Source of the DNA: Microbulbifer litoralis
Lineage (GTDB): Bacteria; Pseudomonadota; Gammaproteobacteria; Pseudomonadales; Cellvibrionaceae
DNA length: 64,000 nucleotides
Direction of reading: 5' to 3'
NCBI RefSeq assembly: GCF_023634065.1
Contig: NZ_JALKCV010000003.1
Span: 349,144 to 413,143, forward strand
The notes below the pieces were generated by a model that saw nothing but the letters and a program-made list of their open reading frames with translations, was not told the origin of the DNA and did not search any database. The number at the start of each line of letters is the position of its first letter. The stretch's first letter is position 1. A program made the translations under genes and the position numbers. Below, piece by piece: positions 47,354 to 58,990 of this stretch.

Positions 47354-49015
47354 ATGGATTGGCAACGCTACACACTGCTGGGCGGCATCGCCGCAGTCGT
47401 CCTGGCACTGATATTCCAGTGGAATGAATTCAAGGAGGAGCGCGCGCCGGCCGTCGACCGGGAGACCGTGGTCAGGGCTGAGGCCCCCACGCTGCCGGAG
47501 CAGCGGGAGACCGCCAGCAGCGACAGCGACGTCCCCCAGTTGCAGAGCGAGGCGACCCAACCCCGGGCGGATGACGATCAGCAGCGCCAGTTCATCAGCG
47601 TCACGACCGATGTCTTCGACCTGCTGATCGACCCCCGCGGCGGCGATATCGTCAAGGTGGCCCTGCGCGACTTCGACGAGGAGCTGAACACGCCGGATCG
47701 CCCGCTGATCCTGCTGAACCGCACCCAGCACCACACCTATATTGCCCAGAGTGGCCTGATCGGGCCCAACGGCACCGACAGCAACGCCGGCCGCCCGCTT
47801 TTCAGCAGCGCAGCGACCGAGTACGCCATGGTCGAGGGCAAGGACACCCTGACGGTGGATCTGACGCTGAAGCAGGACGGCGCCAATATCACCAAGCGCT
47901 ACACCTTCAACCGCGGCGATCACCTGATCGGGGTCAGCTACCTGGTGGACAATACCAGCGACAGCGACTGGTCGGCGGCCATGTTCGGCCAAATCAAGCG
48001 CGACAGCCGCGAGCCGCCGGTGGATGTGGGCATCGGTGTCTCCCCGTTCCTGGGCGCCGCCATCCACACCGCCGAGGAAAACTACTTCAAACAGGATTTC
48101 GAGGAGATCGCCGAAAGCCCGACCCGCGAGACCATCGAGGGCGGCTGGGTGGCCATGGTGCAGCACTACTTCCTGAGTGCCTGGGTGCCGCCGCAGGACC
48201 AGCAGAACACCTTTGAGCTGCGCGAGCTGTCCAACGGCCTGTTCCGGATGGGTTTCACCTCGACGCCGCAGACCATCGCCGCCGGCACCCAGGGGGAGTT
48301 GAGCGCGTCCTTCTACGCCGGCCCCAAGGACGTCATACGCCTGGAGCACATCTCCCCGTACCTGGACCTGACCGTCGATTACGGCTGGCTCTGGTGGATC
48401 GCCAAACCACTGTTCCGCGTGCTGCACTTTATCCAGGAGCATATCGTCAGCAACTGGGGCTGGGCCATCGTGCTGCTGACGGTGTTTATCAAGGCGCTGC
48501 TGTTCCCGCTGTCCGCAGCCGGCCTGAAGTCCATGGCGCGCATGCGCAAGTTCGCGCCGCAGATGAAGAAACTGCAGGAGCAGTACAAGGGCAACCGCCA
48601 GAAGCTGGCGGAAGAGACGATGAAGCTCTACCGGCGGGAGAAGATCAACCCGATGGGCGGCTGCTTCCCGATCCTGCTGCAGATGCCGGTGTTCATCGCC
48701 CTCTACTGGATGCTGACGGAGACGGTGGAGCTGCGCCACGCCCCCTGGATCCTGTGGATCCACGACCTGTCGGCCAAGGATCCGTACTTTATCCTGCCGG
48801 TGCTGATGGGGCTGACCATGTGGTTCATGCAGCGACTCAACCCGCAGCCGACGGATCCGACCCAGGCGCGCATCATGCAACTGATGCCGGTGATGATGAC
48901 CTTCTTCTTCCTGTGGTTCCCGGCCGGGCTGGTGCTCTACTGGCTGGCGAACAACATCATCTCCATCGCCCAGACCTGGTATATCAACAAGCAGGTGGAG
49001 GCCGGGAAGGTCTAG
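47354..49015 (+). CDS. yidC: membrane protein insertase YidC
   Basis: 553 residues. Start ATG at 47354 (DWQRYTLLGGIAAVVLAL is the first membrane helix). The periplasmic beta-supersandwich domain occupies about residues 60-340, followed by five helices with FPLSAAGLKSMARMRKFAPQMKKLQ and MGGCFPILLQMPVFIALYW. It inserts inner-membrane proteins, including ATP synthase c and a, whose genes lie nearby. A terminator follows. Confidence 0.97.
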   Translation: MDWQRYTLLGGIAAVVLALIFQWNEFKEERAPAVDRETVVRAEAPTLPEQRETASSDSDVPQLQSEATQPRADDDQQRQFISVTTDVFDLLIDPRGGDIVKVALRDFDEELNTPDRPLILLNRTQHHTYIAQSGLIGPNGTDSNAGRPLFSSAATEYAMVEGKDTLTVDLTLKQDGANITKRYTFNRGDHLIGVSYLVDNTSDSDWSAAMFGQIKRDSREPPVDVGIGVSPFLGAAIHTAEENYFKQDFEEIAESPTRETIEGGWVAMVQHYFLSAWVPPQDQQNTFELRELSNGLFRMGFTSTPQTIAAGTQGELSASFYAGPKDVIRLEHISPYLDLTVDYGWLWWIAKPLFRVLHFIQEHIVSNWGWAIVLLTVFIKALLFPLSAAGLKSMARMRKFAPQMKKLQEQYKGNRQKLAEETMKLYRREKINPMGGCFPILLQMPVFIALYWMLTETVELRHAPWILWIHDLSAKDPYFILPVLMGLTMWFMQRLNPQPTDPTQARIMQLMPVMMTFFFLWFPAGLVLYWLANNIISIAQTWYINKQVEAGKV

Positions 49016-49037
49016 TGGGCCGCACAAGCAGACAGAG

Positions 49038-49063
49038 AAAGGGGCCGCAATAGCGGCCCCTTT
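49038..49063 (+). terminator. intrinsic terminator yidC-mnmE
   Basis: Perfect 11-bp stem AAAGGGGCCGC (49038-49048) / GCGGCCCCTTT (49053-49063) with AATA loop. Only three T follow, so it may terminate partially, as expected before co-located mnmE. Confidence 0.7.
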
Positions 49064-49084
49064 GCGTTGGAGTAAACTCAAGCC

Positions 49085-50461
49085 ATGACCCAGCAGAACC
49101 CCAGCAGAGACACCATCGTCGCCGTCGCCACCGCCCCCGGTCGCGGCGGTATCGGTGTGATCCGCCTGTCCGGGCCCGCGGCGCAGGCAATAGCCCGCGG
49201 CATCTGTGGCGATGCGGAACTGAAGCCCCGCCATGCCCACTACCGCAGCTTCCGCCACGGCGAACAGTTGGTGGACCGCGGCATCGCGCTGTTCTTCCCC
49301 GGCCCGAACTCCTTTACCGGCGAGGACGTGGTGGAACTGCAGGGCCACGGCGGCCCGGTGATTCTCGACCAGTTGCTGCAGGCCGCCATCGAGCTGGGCG
49401 CCCGGCAGGCGCGCCCGGGCGAGTTTTCCGAGCGCGCTTTCCTCAATGACAAGATCGACCTGGCCCAGGCAGAGGCCATCGCAGACCTGATCGAGGCCGG
49501 TAGCGAGCAGGCGGCGCGCAACGCCATGCAGTCACTGCAGGGGGTATTCTCCGAAAAAATCGAAGATTTAGTGGAAAACCTGACGCATCTGCGTATCTAT
49601 GTCGAAGCATCGATCGATTTTCCCGAGGAAGAAATCGATTTTCTTGCCGACGGCAAGGTTTCGGCAGATATCGACGCCCTGCTGCGACAACTGGCCGGCG
49701 TCGAGCACCAGGCACGCCAGGGCAGCATCCTGCGCGAGGGCATGCGGGTCGCCATCGCCGGCCGGCCGAACGCCGGCAAGTCCAGCCTGCTCAATGCCCT
49801 GGCCGGCCGCGACGCCGCCATCGTCACCGACATCGCCGGCACCACACGGGATATCCTGCGCGAGCATATCCATATCGACGGACTGCCGCTGCAGTTCGCC
49901 GACACCGCCGGTTTGCGCGATTCGCCGGACCAGGTGGAACAGATCGGCATCCAGCGCGCCTGGGAAGAGATCCGCGGCGCCGACCGGGTGTTACTGGTGG
50001 TGGATGCAGAGCAGATACAGGCGCTGGACCCGGAAACCGCCTGGCCGGAGTTCACTGCGCAACTGCCGGACACGGAAAAGCTGACCCTGGTACTGAACAA
50101 GATCGACCTGACCGACTACAGCGCCGGCCTGCAGGCGCACACCGACGGCGTGCCGGTAATCGCCATCAGCGCCAGGACCGGCGCCGGGCTGGAGGCCCTG
50201 AAGGAACACCTGAAACAGTGCATGGGCTACAGCGGCGGCGCCGAAGGAAATTTCAGTGCCCGCCGACGCCACCTGGAGTCGCTGGCCCGCGCCCGCGCCT
50301 TTATCGAACAGGGCGCGAGCCAGCTGCACGAGGCCGGCGCCGGTGAGTTGCTGGCCGAAGACCTGCGCCTGGCCCAGCAGGCCCTGGGGGAAATCACCGG
50401 CGAAGTGACCGCAGACGAACTGCTGGGAAAAATCTTCGGCAGCTTCTGTATCGGCAAGTAA
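49085..50461 (+). CDS. mnmE: tRNA modification GTPase MnmE
   Basis: 458 residues. With MnmG it makes the cmnm5/nm5 modification at U34 of tRNAs. N-terminal folate-binding domain begins [21 protein letters not shown]; the G domain has [14 protein letters not shown] (P-loop), IAGTTRD, DTAGLRD and NKID; the C-terminal catalytic cysteine is in FCIGK. It is separated from mnmG by the origin region. Confidence 0.98.
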   Translation: MTQQNPSRDTIVAVATAPGRGGIGVIRLSGPAAQAIARGICGDAELKPRHAHYRSFRHGEQLVDRGIALFFPGPNSFTGEDVVELQGHGGPVILDQLLQAAIELGARQARPGEFSERAFLNDKIDLAQAEAIADLIEAGSEQAARNAMQSLQGVFSEKIEDLVENLTHLRIYVEASIDFPEEEIDFLADGKVSADIDALLRQLAGVEHQARQGSILREGMRVAIAGRPNAGKSSLLNALAGRDAAIVTDIAGTTRDILREHIHIDGLPLQFADTAGLRDSPDQVEQIGIQRAWEEIRGADRVLLVVDAEQIQALDPETAWPEFTAQLPDTEKLTLVLNKIDLTDYSAGLQAHTDGVPVIAISARTGAGLEALKEHLKQCMGYSGGAEGNFSARRRHLESLARARAFIEQGASQLHEAGAGELLAEDLRLAQQALGEITGEVTADELLGKIFGSFCIGK

Positions 50462-51256
50462 CCCGCCACTGATTCCCCTCTCCTCCTACGCCCTATCCTC
50501 CCTCTTCCATCCATCCGCGGAGGCATCTCCCGATGCCTCCGCCGGGTCCGGTCCCCACAGCAACTGCCCCAAATACGCCGATAACGAAAAGTCATTCGGT
50601 CCGGCAGCAACGCCGGCAAGGCGTGCTCTGGCGGAAAAATTACCCACAGTGACGTACTTTTCCACCGGAAGTACCGACTCCCCCACGAGAAGAACACAAA
50701 AGTTGCCCACATACACCCACAGGGTTATCCAGAACTATACAGTTATGCACAGGGCGCCCCCATAGTGTTGAGCCTCTCCCACACACGATCAGAGAGCCGG
50801 CATCGGGTTGTGGGCAAACCAGTGGGTAAGCGGACGGACAATTGGCGAGTGATATGGGTATAACCGCGCCCGCGATGCGGGGCCTGCAGAGTTATCCCGT
50901 CGGTCCACAGCACCGTACCGCGGTTACCCCGCCTCAAAGGCAGGGGTTGCACGCAGGGTTACACATTCCATAAAGCATTGATTTAAAAGGATTTTATGTA
51001 TTTATACCGGTTTGAGGGGTCCCCTAATAATTACAACAACAACAAACCACTACTCATACAAGATATGTATAACTTCTTTTTACTTGGTAAGAAGAAACGG
51101 AACACTCGATTGCTGGAAAGATCCGCCCTTGCCTGAACGGTGACTTGTCAGTTCCACTCCGGGGACATTCCTGCAACCGACAACAATCAGTGTTTGCTGT
51201 ATCCACCGGGCTGGCTATAAAATATGCGCCCATTTTTATCCCCAGCGGCGACAGCT
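50462..51256. other. oriC: putative replication origin region oriC (mnmE-mnmG)
   Basis: 795 bp gene-free region. DnaA boxes cluster at 50640-50817: TTACCCACA (50640), TTGCCCACA (50703), TTATCCAGA (50725), TTATGCACA (50743, consensus TTATNCACA) and, inverted, TTGCCCACA (50809-50817). An AT-rich stretch follows at about 50965-51110, adjacent to mnmG, as for the DUE in E. coli. Within it is the palindrome AGGGGTCCCCT (51015-51025). GATC occurs only twice in 50640-51125, so Dam/SeqA control is unlikely to be prominent. The alternative locus is dnaA-rpmH. Confidence 0.7.
50743..50751 (+). promoter_or_regulatory. DnaA box in oriC candidate
   Basis: TTATGCACA, a match to TTATNCACA, among several one-mismatch boxes in the mnmE-mnmG region. 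Confidence 0.75.
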
Positions 51257-53146
51257 ATGGATTACCCGAAAAACTACGACGTCATCGTGATCGGCGGCGG
51301 CCACGCGGGCACCGAGGCCGCACTCGCCGCTGCGCGTATGGGATCCACGACCCTGCTGCTGACCCACAACATCGAGACGCTGGGGCAGATGTCCTGCAAC
51401 CCGGCCATCGGGGGCATCGGCAAGAGCCACCTGGTCAAGGAAGTGGACGCCCTCGGCGGCGCCATGGCCGAAGCCACAGACCTGGGCGGTATCCAGTTCC
51501 GCGTCCTGAACGCCCGCAAGGGCCCGGCGGTACGCGCCACCCGCGCCCAGGCCGACCGCGCCCTGTACCGGGCCGCGATCCGCGCAACGCTCGAACGCCA
51601 GCAGAACCTCGAGATTTTCCAGCAGGCCGCCGACGACCTGATCGTCGAGGGCGAGGCAGTCACCGGCGTGGTGACCAACGCCGGGGTACGTTTCCGCGGC
51701 AAGACCGTTGTGATTACCGCCGGCACCTTCCTCGGCGGCAAGATCCATATCGGCCTCGACAGCCATTCCGGCGGCCGCGCCGGCGATCCCCCCGCCATCG
51801 CCCTGGCCCGACGGCTGCGCGAGCTGCCGTTCCGCGTGGAGCGCCTGAAAACCGGCACGCCACCGCGCATCGATGCGCGCTCTGTGGATTTCTCCGGGCT
51901 CGAGGAGCAGTGGGGCGACACGCCCACGCCGGTGATGTCCTATCTCGGCCGCCGCGAGCAGCACCCGCGCCAGGCCTGCTGCTGGATCACCCACACCAAC
52001 TCCGGCACCCACGGCATCATTCGCGGCGGCCTGGACCGCTCGCCGATGTTTTCCGGTGATATCGAGGGTGTGGGCCCGCGCTACTGCCCGTCCATCGAGG
52101 ACAAGGTGCACCGCTTCGCCGACAAGGACAGCCACCAGATCTTTGTCGAGCCGGAGGGGCTGACCACCAACGAGCTCTACCCCAACGGTATCTCCACCAG
52201 CCTGCCGTTCGACGTGCAGATCCAGCTGGTGCACTCGATCAAGGGCTTCGAAAATGCCCATATCACCCGGCCCGGCTACGCCATCGAGTACGACTTCTTC
52301 GATCCCCGCGACCTGTTGCCGTCGCTGGAGACCAAGTTCATCCACGGCCTCTACTTCGCCGGCCAGATCAACGGCACCACCGGCTACGAGGAGGCCGCCG
52401 CCCAGGGCCTGCTGGCCGGCGCCAACGCCGCCCTGCGCGCGCAGGAACGCGAAGTCTGGTGCCCGCGCCGCGACCAGGCCTACCTGGGCGTGCTGGTGGA
52501 CGACCTGATCACCAGCGGCACCAGGGAGCCCTACCGCATGTTCACCAGCCGCGCCGAGTACCGTCTGCTGCTGCGGGAGGACAACGCCGACCTGCGCCTG
52601 ACCGAGGTCGGCCGCGAGTTGGGGCTGGTGTCCGACGCGCGCTGGGCCGCCTTCAGCGAAAAGCGCGAGGCCATCGTCCGCGAGGAGCAGCGCCTGCGCG
52701 AAACCTTCGTGCACCCCAAAACCCCGCAGGCGGCCGCGGTGGAGGCCAAGCTGCCGCAGCCGCTGGCGCACGAATACAGCGCCATGGAGCTGCTGCGCCG
52801 CCCGGAGCTGAAATATGCCGATGTGGCGCCCCTGAAGGGCGAGGCCGTCAGCGACGAGCGGGTTGCCGAACAGGTGGAGATCTCCGCCAAGTACGCCGGC
52901 TATATCGACCGCCAGCGCGACGAAATCGAGCGGCTGCGAGCCTACGAGGACACGCCGATTCCCGTGGACTTCGACTACAGCGATGTCTCCGGGCTGTCGA
53001 GTGAGGTGAAACAGAAGCTCGGAGAGACCCGCCCGGACACCCTGGCCCGCGCCTCGCGGATTCCCGGCGTCACGCCGGCGGCGGTGTCGCTGCTGCTGAT
53101 CCAGTTGAAAAAGCGCGGCCTGCTGACCCGCAAAAAGGCCGTTTAA
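51257..53146 (+). CDS. mnmG: tRNA uridine-5-carboxymethylaminomethyl modification enzyme MnmG
   Basis: 629 residues. FAD-binding partner of MnmE. Start ATG at 51257, giving [20 protein letters not shown] at the FAD site; 11 upstream codons of the open frame are not conserved. Motifs [30 protein letters not shown] and [13 protein letters not shown] match MnmG, as does the C-terminal ISGVTPAA-like [14 protein letters not shown]. It begins the mnmG-rsmG-parA-parB cluster. Confidence 0.98.
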   Translation: MDYPKNYDVIVIGGGHAGTEAALAAARMGSTTLLLTHNIETLGQMSCNPAIGGIGKSHLVKEVDALGGAMAEATDLGGIQFRVLNARKGPAVRATRAQADRALYRAAIRATLERQQNLEIFQQAADDLIVEGEAVTGVVTNAGVRFRGKTVVITAGTFLGGKIHIGLDSHSGGRAGDPPAIALARRLRELPFRVERLKTGTPPRIDARSVDFSGLEEQWGDTPTPVMSYLGRREQHPRQACCWITHTNSGTHGIIRGGLDRSPMFSGDIEGVGPRYCPSIEDKVHRFADKDSHQIFVEPEGLTTNELYPNGISTSLPFDVQIQLVHSIKGFENAHITRPGYAIEYDFFDPRDLLPSLETKFIHGLYFAGQINGTTGYEEAAAQGLLAGANAALRAQEREVWCPRRDQAYLGVLVDDLITSGTREPYRMFTSRAEYRLLLREDNADLRLTEVGRELGLVSDARWAAFSEKREAIVREEQRLRETFVHPKTPQAAAVEAKLPQPLAHEYSAMELLRRPELKYADVAPLKGEAVSDERVAEQVEISAKYAGYIDRQRDEIERLRAYEDTPIPVDFDYSDVSGLSSEVKQKLGETRPDTLARASRIPGVTPAAVSLLLIQLKKRGLLTRKKAV

Positions 53147-53232
53147 TTCAGGTTTCGGGGGTTGGCTCCGGCTTGTGCCGCCTGTGAGTGCCTCGAACTC
53201 CGAAACTTGAGCGTTTAATTTGTTGTGAGTAT

Positions 53233-53300
53233 GTGGGAGCCTGCCCCGCAGGCGAAATGCCTTGGCCCGGGGAGCAATCGCCCGCGGGGCAGGCTCCCAC
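53233..53300. repeat. REP-like hairpin upstream of rsmG
   Basis: Perfect 17-base inverted arms, GTGGGAGCCTGCCCCGC (53233-53249) and its complement (53284-53300), with a 34-base loop. A related palindrome is at 60662 and a similar core at 63621. Confidence 0.88.
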
Positions 53301-53341
53301 AAGCGCACCGCCAACCGGGGGATCCCACAATTTCTCTGCAG

Positions 53342-53971
53342 ATGGAACAATTCCGCCCGCGCCTGCTCGAGGCCGCGGCACAGCTGTCAGTCGAATTGAA
53401 TAGCCGCCAGCAGGACCTGTTGCTGGAGTACCTGGCGATGTTTGCGCGCTGGAACGCCGCCTACAACCTGTCGGCGGTGCGCGACCCGGCGCAGATGCTG
53501 GAGCGCCATATCGTCGACAGCCTGAGCGTGGTGAATCTCTGCGGAGACGGCCCGCTGGTCGACGTCGGCAGCGGCGGCGGCCTGCCCGGGATTCCGCTGG
53601 CGATTGTGCGCCCGGAGCGACCCGTGACGCTGCTCGACAGCAATGGCAAGAAGACCCGCTTCCTGTTCCAGGTGGCCACTACCCTGCCGCTGCCCAATGT
53701 CACCGTAGTCAACGAGCGCGTGGAGGCCTTCCGGCCCCCGTCGGGCTTCGCCTCGGTGGTCTCCAGGGCCTTCGCCTCGATCGCCGACATGGTGTCTGGA
53801 AGTGAGCACTTGCTAGCGCCTGGTGGCAACTACTACGCGATGAAGGGTAAACTACCGGAAGATGAGTTGAGCGCACTCCCAAAAGGGATTAAGGTCGAGC
53901 GGGTGCACCCCCTGTCGGTACCGGGTTGCGACGCGGATCGCCACCTTATCGTTCTCGGTCGCGAGGCCTGA
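53342..53971 (+). CDS. rsmG: 16S rRNA m7G527 methyltransferase
   Basis: 209 residues. SAM motif VDVGSGGGLPGIPLAI, followed by LLDSNGKKTRFL, and the N-terminal RWNAAYNLSAVRDPAQMLERHIVDSL. The start ATG at 53342 follows the REP-like hairpin; upstream codons belong to the repeat. It sits between mnmG and parA, the usual context. Confidence 0.96.
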   Translation: MEQFRPRLLEAAAQLSVELNSRQQDLLLEYLAMFARWNAAYNLSAVRDPAQMLERHIVDSLSVVNLCGDGPLVDVGSGGGLPGIPLAIVRPERPVTLLDSNGKKTRFLFQVATTLPLPNVTVVNERVEAFRPPSGFASVVSRAFASIADMVSGSEHLLAPGGNYYAMKGKLPEDELSALPKGIKVERVHPLSVPGCDADRHLIVLGREA

Positions 53972-54193
53972 CCTCCGTCGGCCGGCGCGACAACCTGGCG
54001 ACAATCCCGCTATCAATAAGATCATTTTCGCGCCCGCGTGTGTCCCGCGCGGGCTGCAATCTTTCCGAGACCTGCGCACTCCCGGTCGAGGGGCTCGATC
54101 CAGGAGCGGAGTGCCTGTTGATGCCGGCGTTTTTGCGGCGAGCCCGATTGGTGTCCGGGAGAGTGCTTATCGGGAAAACAAAGGACAAGAACC

Positions 54194-55015
54194 TTGAGCA
54201 AGATATTCGCTGTGGCCAACCAGAAAGGCGGGGTGGGCAAAACCACGACCTGCGTCAATCTGGCCGCCTCCCTGGTCGCCAGTAAGCGCCGGGTACTGCT
54301 GATCGATCTCGATCCCCAGGGCAATGCCACCATGGGCAGCGGCATCGACAAGAGCGAGTTGCAGCTGTCGAGCTACGATGTGCTCGCCAGCGAGATGCCG
54401 CCGCGCAAGGCTATTGTCGCCGCGCCCAGCGGCTACGACCTGATGCCCGCCAATGGTGACCTGTCCGCGGCGGAAGTCGAGCTGCTGGAGATGGATGGCC
54501 GCGAGTCGCGCCTGCGCCGCGCCCTGCGGGATATCACGGAAGACTACGACTACATCGTCGTCGACTGCCCGCCCTCCCTGAACATGCTCACCGTCAATGC
54601 CCTGTGCGCCGCCCACGGCGTGCTGATCCCCATGCAGTGCGAATACTACGCGCTGGAGGGGCTGTCGGCGCTGATCGACACCATCACCCAGATCCAGCGC
54701 GCCGCCAATCCGGAGCTGCGGATCGAGGGCATATTGCGCACCATGTACGACCCGCGCAACAGCCTCACCAGCGACGTCTCCGAGCAATTGTCCGAATACT
54801 TTGGCGAGCGCCTCTACCGCACCTGCATCCCGCGCAATGTACGCCTGGCCGAGGCGCCGAGTTTTGGCCAGCCGGCGCTGGATTACGATCGCCACTCCAA
54901 GGGCGCCATCGCCTACCTGGCGCTGGCCGGCGAGATGACCCGCCGTCACGCCGCCAACCCCAATTCCAGTAACCACGGTCCAAACCAGAGTCGCCCGGTG
55001 GCGGAAGCGGTTTAA
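54194..55015 (+). CDS. parA: chromosome partitioning ATPase ParA
   Basis: 273 residues from a TTG with AAGGA eight bases upstream; the next residues, SKIFAVANQKGGVGKTTTCVNLAASL, carry the deviant Walker A. Other motifs are LLIDLDPQGNAT and DYIVVDCPPSL. With ParB and parS (in recF) it segregates the origin region. parB follows 13 bp downstream. Confidence 0.96.
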   Translation: MSKIFAVANQKGGVGKTTTCVNLAASLVASKRRVLLIDLDPQGNATMGSGIDKSELQLSSYDVLASEMPPRKAIVAAPSGYDLMPANGDLSAAEVELLEMDGRESRLRRALRDITEDYDYIVVDCPPSLNMLTVNALCAAHGVLIPMQCEYYALEGLSALIDTITQIQRAANPELRIEGILRTMYDPRNSLTSDVSEQLSEYFGERLYRTCIPRNVRLAEAPSFGQPALDYDRHSKGAIAYLALAGEMTRRHAANPNSSNHGPNQSRPVAEAV

Positions 55016-55028
55016 GAGGTAACGAGTT

Positions 55029-55928
55029 ATGGCCGGCAAACGCAAGGCCCTGGGCAAGAACTTGTCCCACCTGATCGGCGACAACGCCAGTGAAGCGATC
55101 GCCGTCGCCACCGGCGATGGCAGCACCGAGTCCGTCGACGGCGAGCTGCGCCAGTTGCCGATCGAGTTCCTGCAGCGGGGCCGCTACCAGCCGCGCCGCG
55201 ATTTCCCGCAGGAATCCCTGCAGGAGCTGGCCGACTCCATCCGCGCCCAGGGCATCATGCAGCCGATCGTGGTGCGCCCGATCGGCGAGCACAAATACGA
55301 GATTATCGCCGGCGAACGCCGCTGGCGCGCCGCACAGCTGGCGGAGCTGGACCGGGTGCCGTCGCTGGTGCGCGAGGTGTCCGACGAAGCGGCCATCGCC
55401 ATGGCGCTGATCGAGAATATCCAGCGCGAGGACCTGAATCCGGTGGAGGAAGCCACCGCGCTGAAGCGGCTGCAGGACGAATTCCAGCTGACCCAGGCGG
55501 AAGTGGCCGAGGCAGTGGGCAAGTCCCGCACCGCGGTGACCAACCTGCTGCGCCTGCTCAGCCTGACGCCGGAGGTGCGCACTTTCCTCGAGCGCGGCGA
55601 CCTCGAGACCGGCCACGCCAAGGCCCTGCTCGGTCTCGGCGGCGAGGCCCAGCGCGCCGCGGCGCGGCAGGTGGTGGAGCGCGGCCTGACCGTGCGCCAG
55701 ACCGAGACCCTGGTGCGCCGCCTGCAGCAGCAGGCGGAAAACCCGGCACCCGCGAAGCCGAAGGAAGATCCCAATATCCGCCGCCTGAGCGACAGGCTGT
55801 CGGAAAAGGTCGGCGTGCCGGTAACCATCGATTACAACGACAGGGGCGTGGGCAAACTGGTGTTGCGCTACAGCAGCCTCGACGAGCTGGACGGAATCCT
55901 CGCCCACCTGGGTTATAGCGAGGACTGA
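55029..55928 (+). CDS. parB: chromosome partitioning protein ParB
   Basis: 299 residues. N-terminal CTPase domain with QYQPRRDF-like RYQPRRDFPQESLQELADSI and the GERRWRAAQLA motif; the central HTH contains LTQAEVAEAVGKSRTAVTNLLRLL; a C-terminal dimerisation domain ends the protein. It binds parS, two copies of which lie in recF. The ATG start follows parA with a short gap. Confidence 0.97.
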   Translation: MAGKRKALGKNLSHLIGDNASEAIAVATGDGSTESVDGELRQLPIEFLQRGRYQPRRDFPQESLQELADSIRAQGIMQPIVVRPIGEHKYEIIAGERRWRAAQLAELDRVPSLVREVSDEAAIAMALIENIQREDLNPVEEATALKRLQDEFQLTQAEVAEAVGKSRTAVTNLLRLLSLTPEVRTFLERGDLETGHAKALLGLGGEAQRAAARQVVERGLTVRQTETLVRRLQQQAENPAPAKPKEDPNIRRLSDRLSEKVGVPVTIDYNDRGVGKLVLRYSSLDELDGILAHLGYSED

Positions 55929-56189
55929 TACGGGGGGTGGCTGGGGCCGGGAGCGACAGAAGAATAAAAAGTGTCGCCCTGTTTTGGCGCACAAGGCCGT
56001 TGTGAGTGACCGCTCACTGATTGGCCGAATCGCTCCGAAAAAACCTCGAAAATTAAGTAACTTGGCGATATTTGCCGGTTGAACCTGCGCTGCGCTTGCT
56101 CCTATAATTCGCACGCCCAAAATTTGGGCGGACAGCGCGCTAAACCTGCATGATCAGGTCTGAGTAAACAGGGTCGGCCAACCCCGCCT
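55929..56189. other. parB-atpI intergenic region
   Basis: 261 bp holding the promoter of the atp operon; no gene is visible. Confidence 0.6.
56079..56108 (+). promoter_or_regulatory. atp operon promoter
   Basis: TTGAAC (56079-56084) and a perfect TATAAT (56103-56108) with 18-bp spacing, 82 bp upstream of atpI. Confidence 0.85.
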
Positions 56190-56552
56190 ATGAGCAAACC
56201 CCCGGTGTTAGTAATTGCCGCGGTACAGCTGCTGCTGGTATCGCTCGCCGGTGCAGGTCTGCATTTTTACGGCGAGCGGGTGACCGCGCTGTCCGTATTG
56301 ATCGGCGGCGCCCTGTGTGCGCTGCCCAATGCATATTTCGGCCTGCGCGCCTTCCGCGAAAGCGGCGCGCGCGCGGCCAGCCGGGTGGTGGAGAACTTCT
56401 ACCGCGGGGAGACGGGCAAGTTCGTGCTCTCCCTGGCGGGCTTTGCGGCGGTATTCGCGCTGGTCCGCCCGCTGAACCCGGCGGCACTGTTTATCAGCTA
56501 CGGCCTCTGTGTAATCGTGCAGTGGGTCCTGGCTGCGCGACTGCTGCGTTGA
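56190..56552 (+). CDS. atpI: ATP synthase subunit I
   Basis: 120 residues with four hydrophobic segments (LVIAAVQLLLVSLAGAG, VLIGGALCALPNAYF, LSLAGFAAVFALV, and the final helix). AtpI helps assemble the c-ring. It is the first gene of the atp operon and follows the promoter at 56079. Sequence conservation in this family is low; position supports the call. Confidence 0.92.
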   Translation: MSKPPVLVIAAVQLLLVSLAGAGLHFYGERVTALSVLIGGALCALPNAYFGLRAFRESGARAASRVVENFYRGETGKFVLSLAGFAAVFALVRPLNPAALFISYGLCVIVQWVLAARLLR

Positions 56553-56591
56553 TGGCTTCCGTATAGATAGAAGCCCGCGAGCTGAAAGTAA

Positions 56592-57575
<984 letters not shown>

Positions 57576-57627
57576 TTTTTGACAGTTAACCCTTTACGCA
57601 ACCTTTAAAACAACTCTTAACCTTTAA

Positions 57628-57888
<261 letters not shown>

Positions 57889-57957
57889 TTTCACCGCTTG
57901 ATTGCCCTTAAACCCCCCGTTCTTTTCATAAAGAACTAAAGAGCAAGAGGTGTCGGT

Positions 57958-58428
57958 GTGAATATCAACCTGACTCTAATCGGCCAGTCGATCACGTTCC
58001 TGGCCTTCGTGTGGTTCTGCTGGAAGTTTGTCTGGCCGCCGCTCCTCGGCATCATGCAGGAGCGCGAGCAGAAGATCGCCACCGGTCTCGAAGAGGCCGA
58101 GCGCGCGGGCAAAGACCTGGAGCTGGCGCAGCGCAAAGCCGCTGACCAGTTGAAGGAAGCCAAAGAGCAGGCCGCGGAAATCATCGATGGCGCCAACAAG
58201 CGCGCCAATCAGATCGTCGACGAGGCCAAACAGGCCGCGCACGCCGAGGGCGACCGCCTGAAGGCGGCGGCCCAGGCCGAGATCGACCAGGAAGTGAACC
58301 GTGCCAAGGAACAGCTGCGCTCGCGCGTTGCAGCGCTGTCTGTCGCCGGAGCGGAGAAGATCCTGTCGGTCAATATCGACGCCAAGGCGCACGACGACCT
58401 GATCGAGAAACTGGCAGCCGAGCTGTAA
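57958..58428 (+). CDS. atpF: ATP synthase F0 subunit b
   Basis: 156 residues, from a GTG at 57958. One N-terminal helix ([20 protein letters not shown]) and then a long charged coiled coil forming the peripheral stalk. Followed by atpH 12 bp downstream. Confidence 0.96.
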   Translation: MNINLTLIGQSITFLAFVWFCWKFVWPPLLGIMQEREQKIATGLEEAERAGKDLELAQRKAADQLKEAKEQAAEIIDGANKRANQIVDEAKQAAHAEGDRLKAAAQAEIDQEVNRAKEQLRSRVAALSVAGAEKILSVNIDAKAHDDLIEKLAAEL

Positions 58429-58440
58429 GCGAGGAACCCC

Positions 58441-58977
58441 ATGGCGGAACTCAGCACACTGGCCCGGCCCTACGCCAAAGCGGCATTCAGCTACGCGCAG
58501 CAGGCCTCCGACCTCTCCGGTTGGAGCGCTGCGCTGGCCACGGCGGCGGCGGTCAGCCAGAGCGAAAAAGTGCGTGAGCTGCTGGAAAACCCACAGCTCA
58601 CCAGCGACCAGCGCGCAGATAAATTCCTGTCGATCTGTGCGGACGACCTCAGCGATTCCGGCAAGAACTTTATCCGGCTGCTGGCGGAAAACCACCGCCT
58701 GGCCCTGCTGCCGGAAATTTCCGAATTGTTCGAAGCGCTGAAAGCCCAGGCGGAAGCCACCCTGGAGGTGGAAGTCGTATCCGCGCGCGCCCTCAGCGAC
58801 GCGCAGGCACAGCAGTTGACCGAGAAACTCAGCGGGAAGTTTGCGCGGGAGGTGCACCTGCACAGTTCCGTGGATGAGAGCCTGCTGGGCGGCGCCATCG
58901 TGCGCGCCGGCGATACGGTCATCGACGGTACGGTGCGCGGGCGATTGGCAAAACTCGCCGAGGCGATGAACTCCTAG
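58441..58977 (+). CDS. atpH: ATP synthase F1 subunit delta
   Basis: 178 residues, beginning ELSTLARPYAKAAFSYA, the usual OSCP/delta N-terminus, and ending in VRGRLAKLAEAMNS with the conserved LLGG-like ESLLGGAIVRAGDTVIDGT. Links F1 to the b stalk. A GC-rich hairpin (58991-59037) separates it from atpA. Confidence 0.97.
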   Translation: MAELSTLARPYAKAAFSYAQQASDLSGWSAALATAAAVSQSEKVRELLENPQLTSDQRADKFLSICADDLSDSGKNFIRLLAENHRLALLPEISELFEALKAQAEATLEVEVVSARALSDAQAQQLTEKLSGKFAREVHLHSSVDESLLGGAIVRAGDTVIDGTVRGRLAKLAEAMNS

Positions 58978-58990
58978 GAGATTGGTTGTC

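Noticed and set aside
47342..49348. Long minus-strand open frame opposite yidC and mnmE
   Set aside because: Shadow of conserved plus-strand genes in GC-rich DNA; no ribosome site or motif.
51236..53350. Long minus-strand open frame opposite mnmG
   Set aside because: Antisense shadow of mnmG; no recognisable protein.
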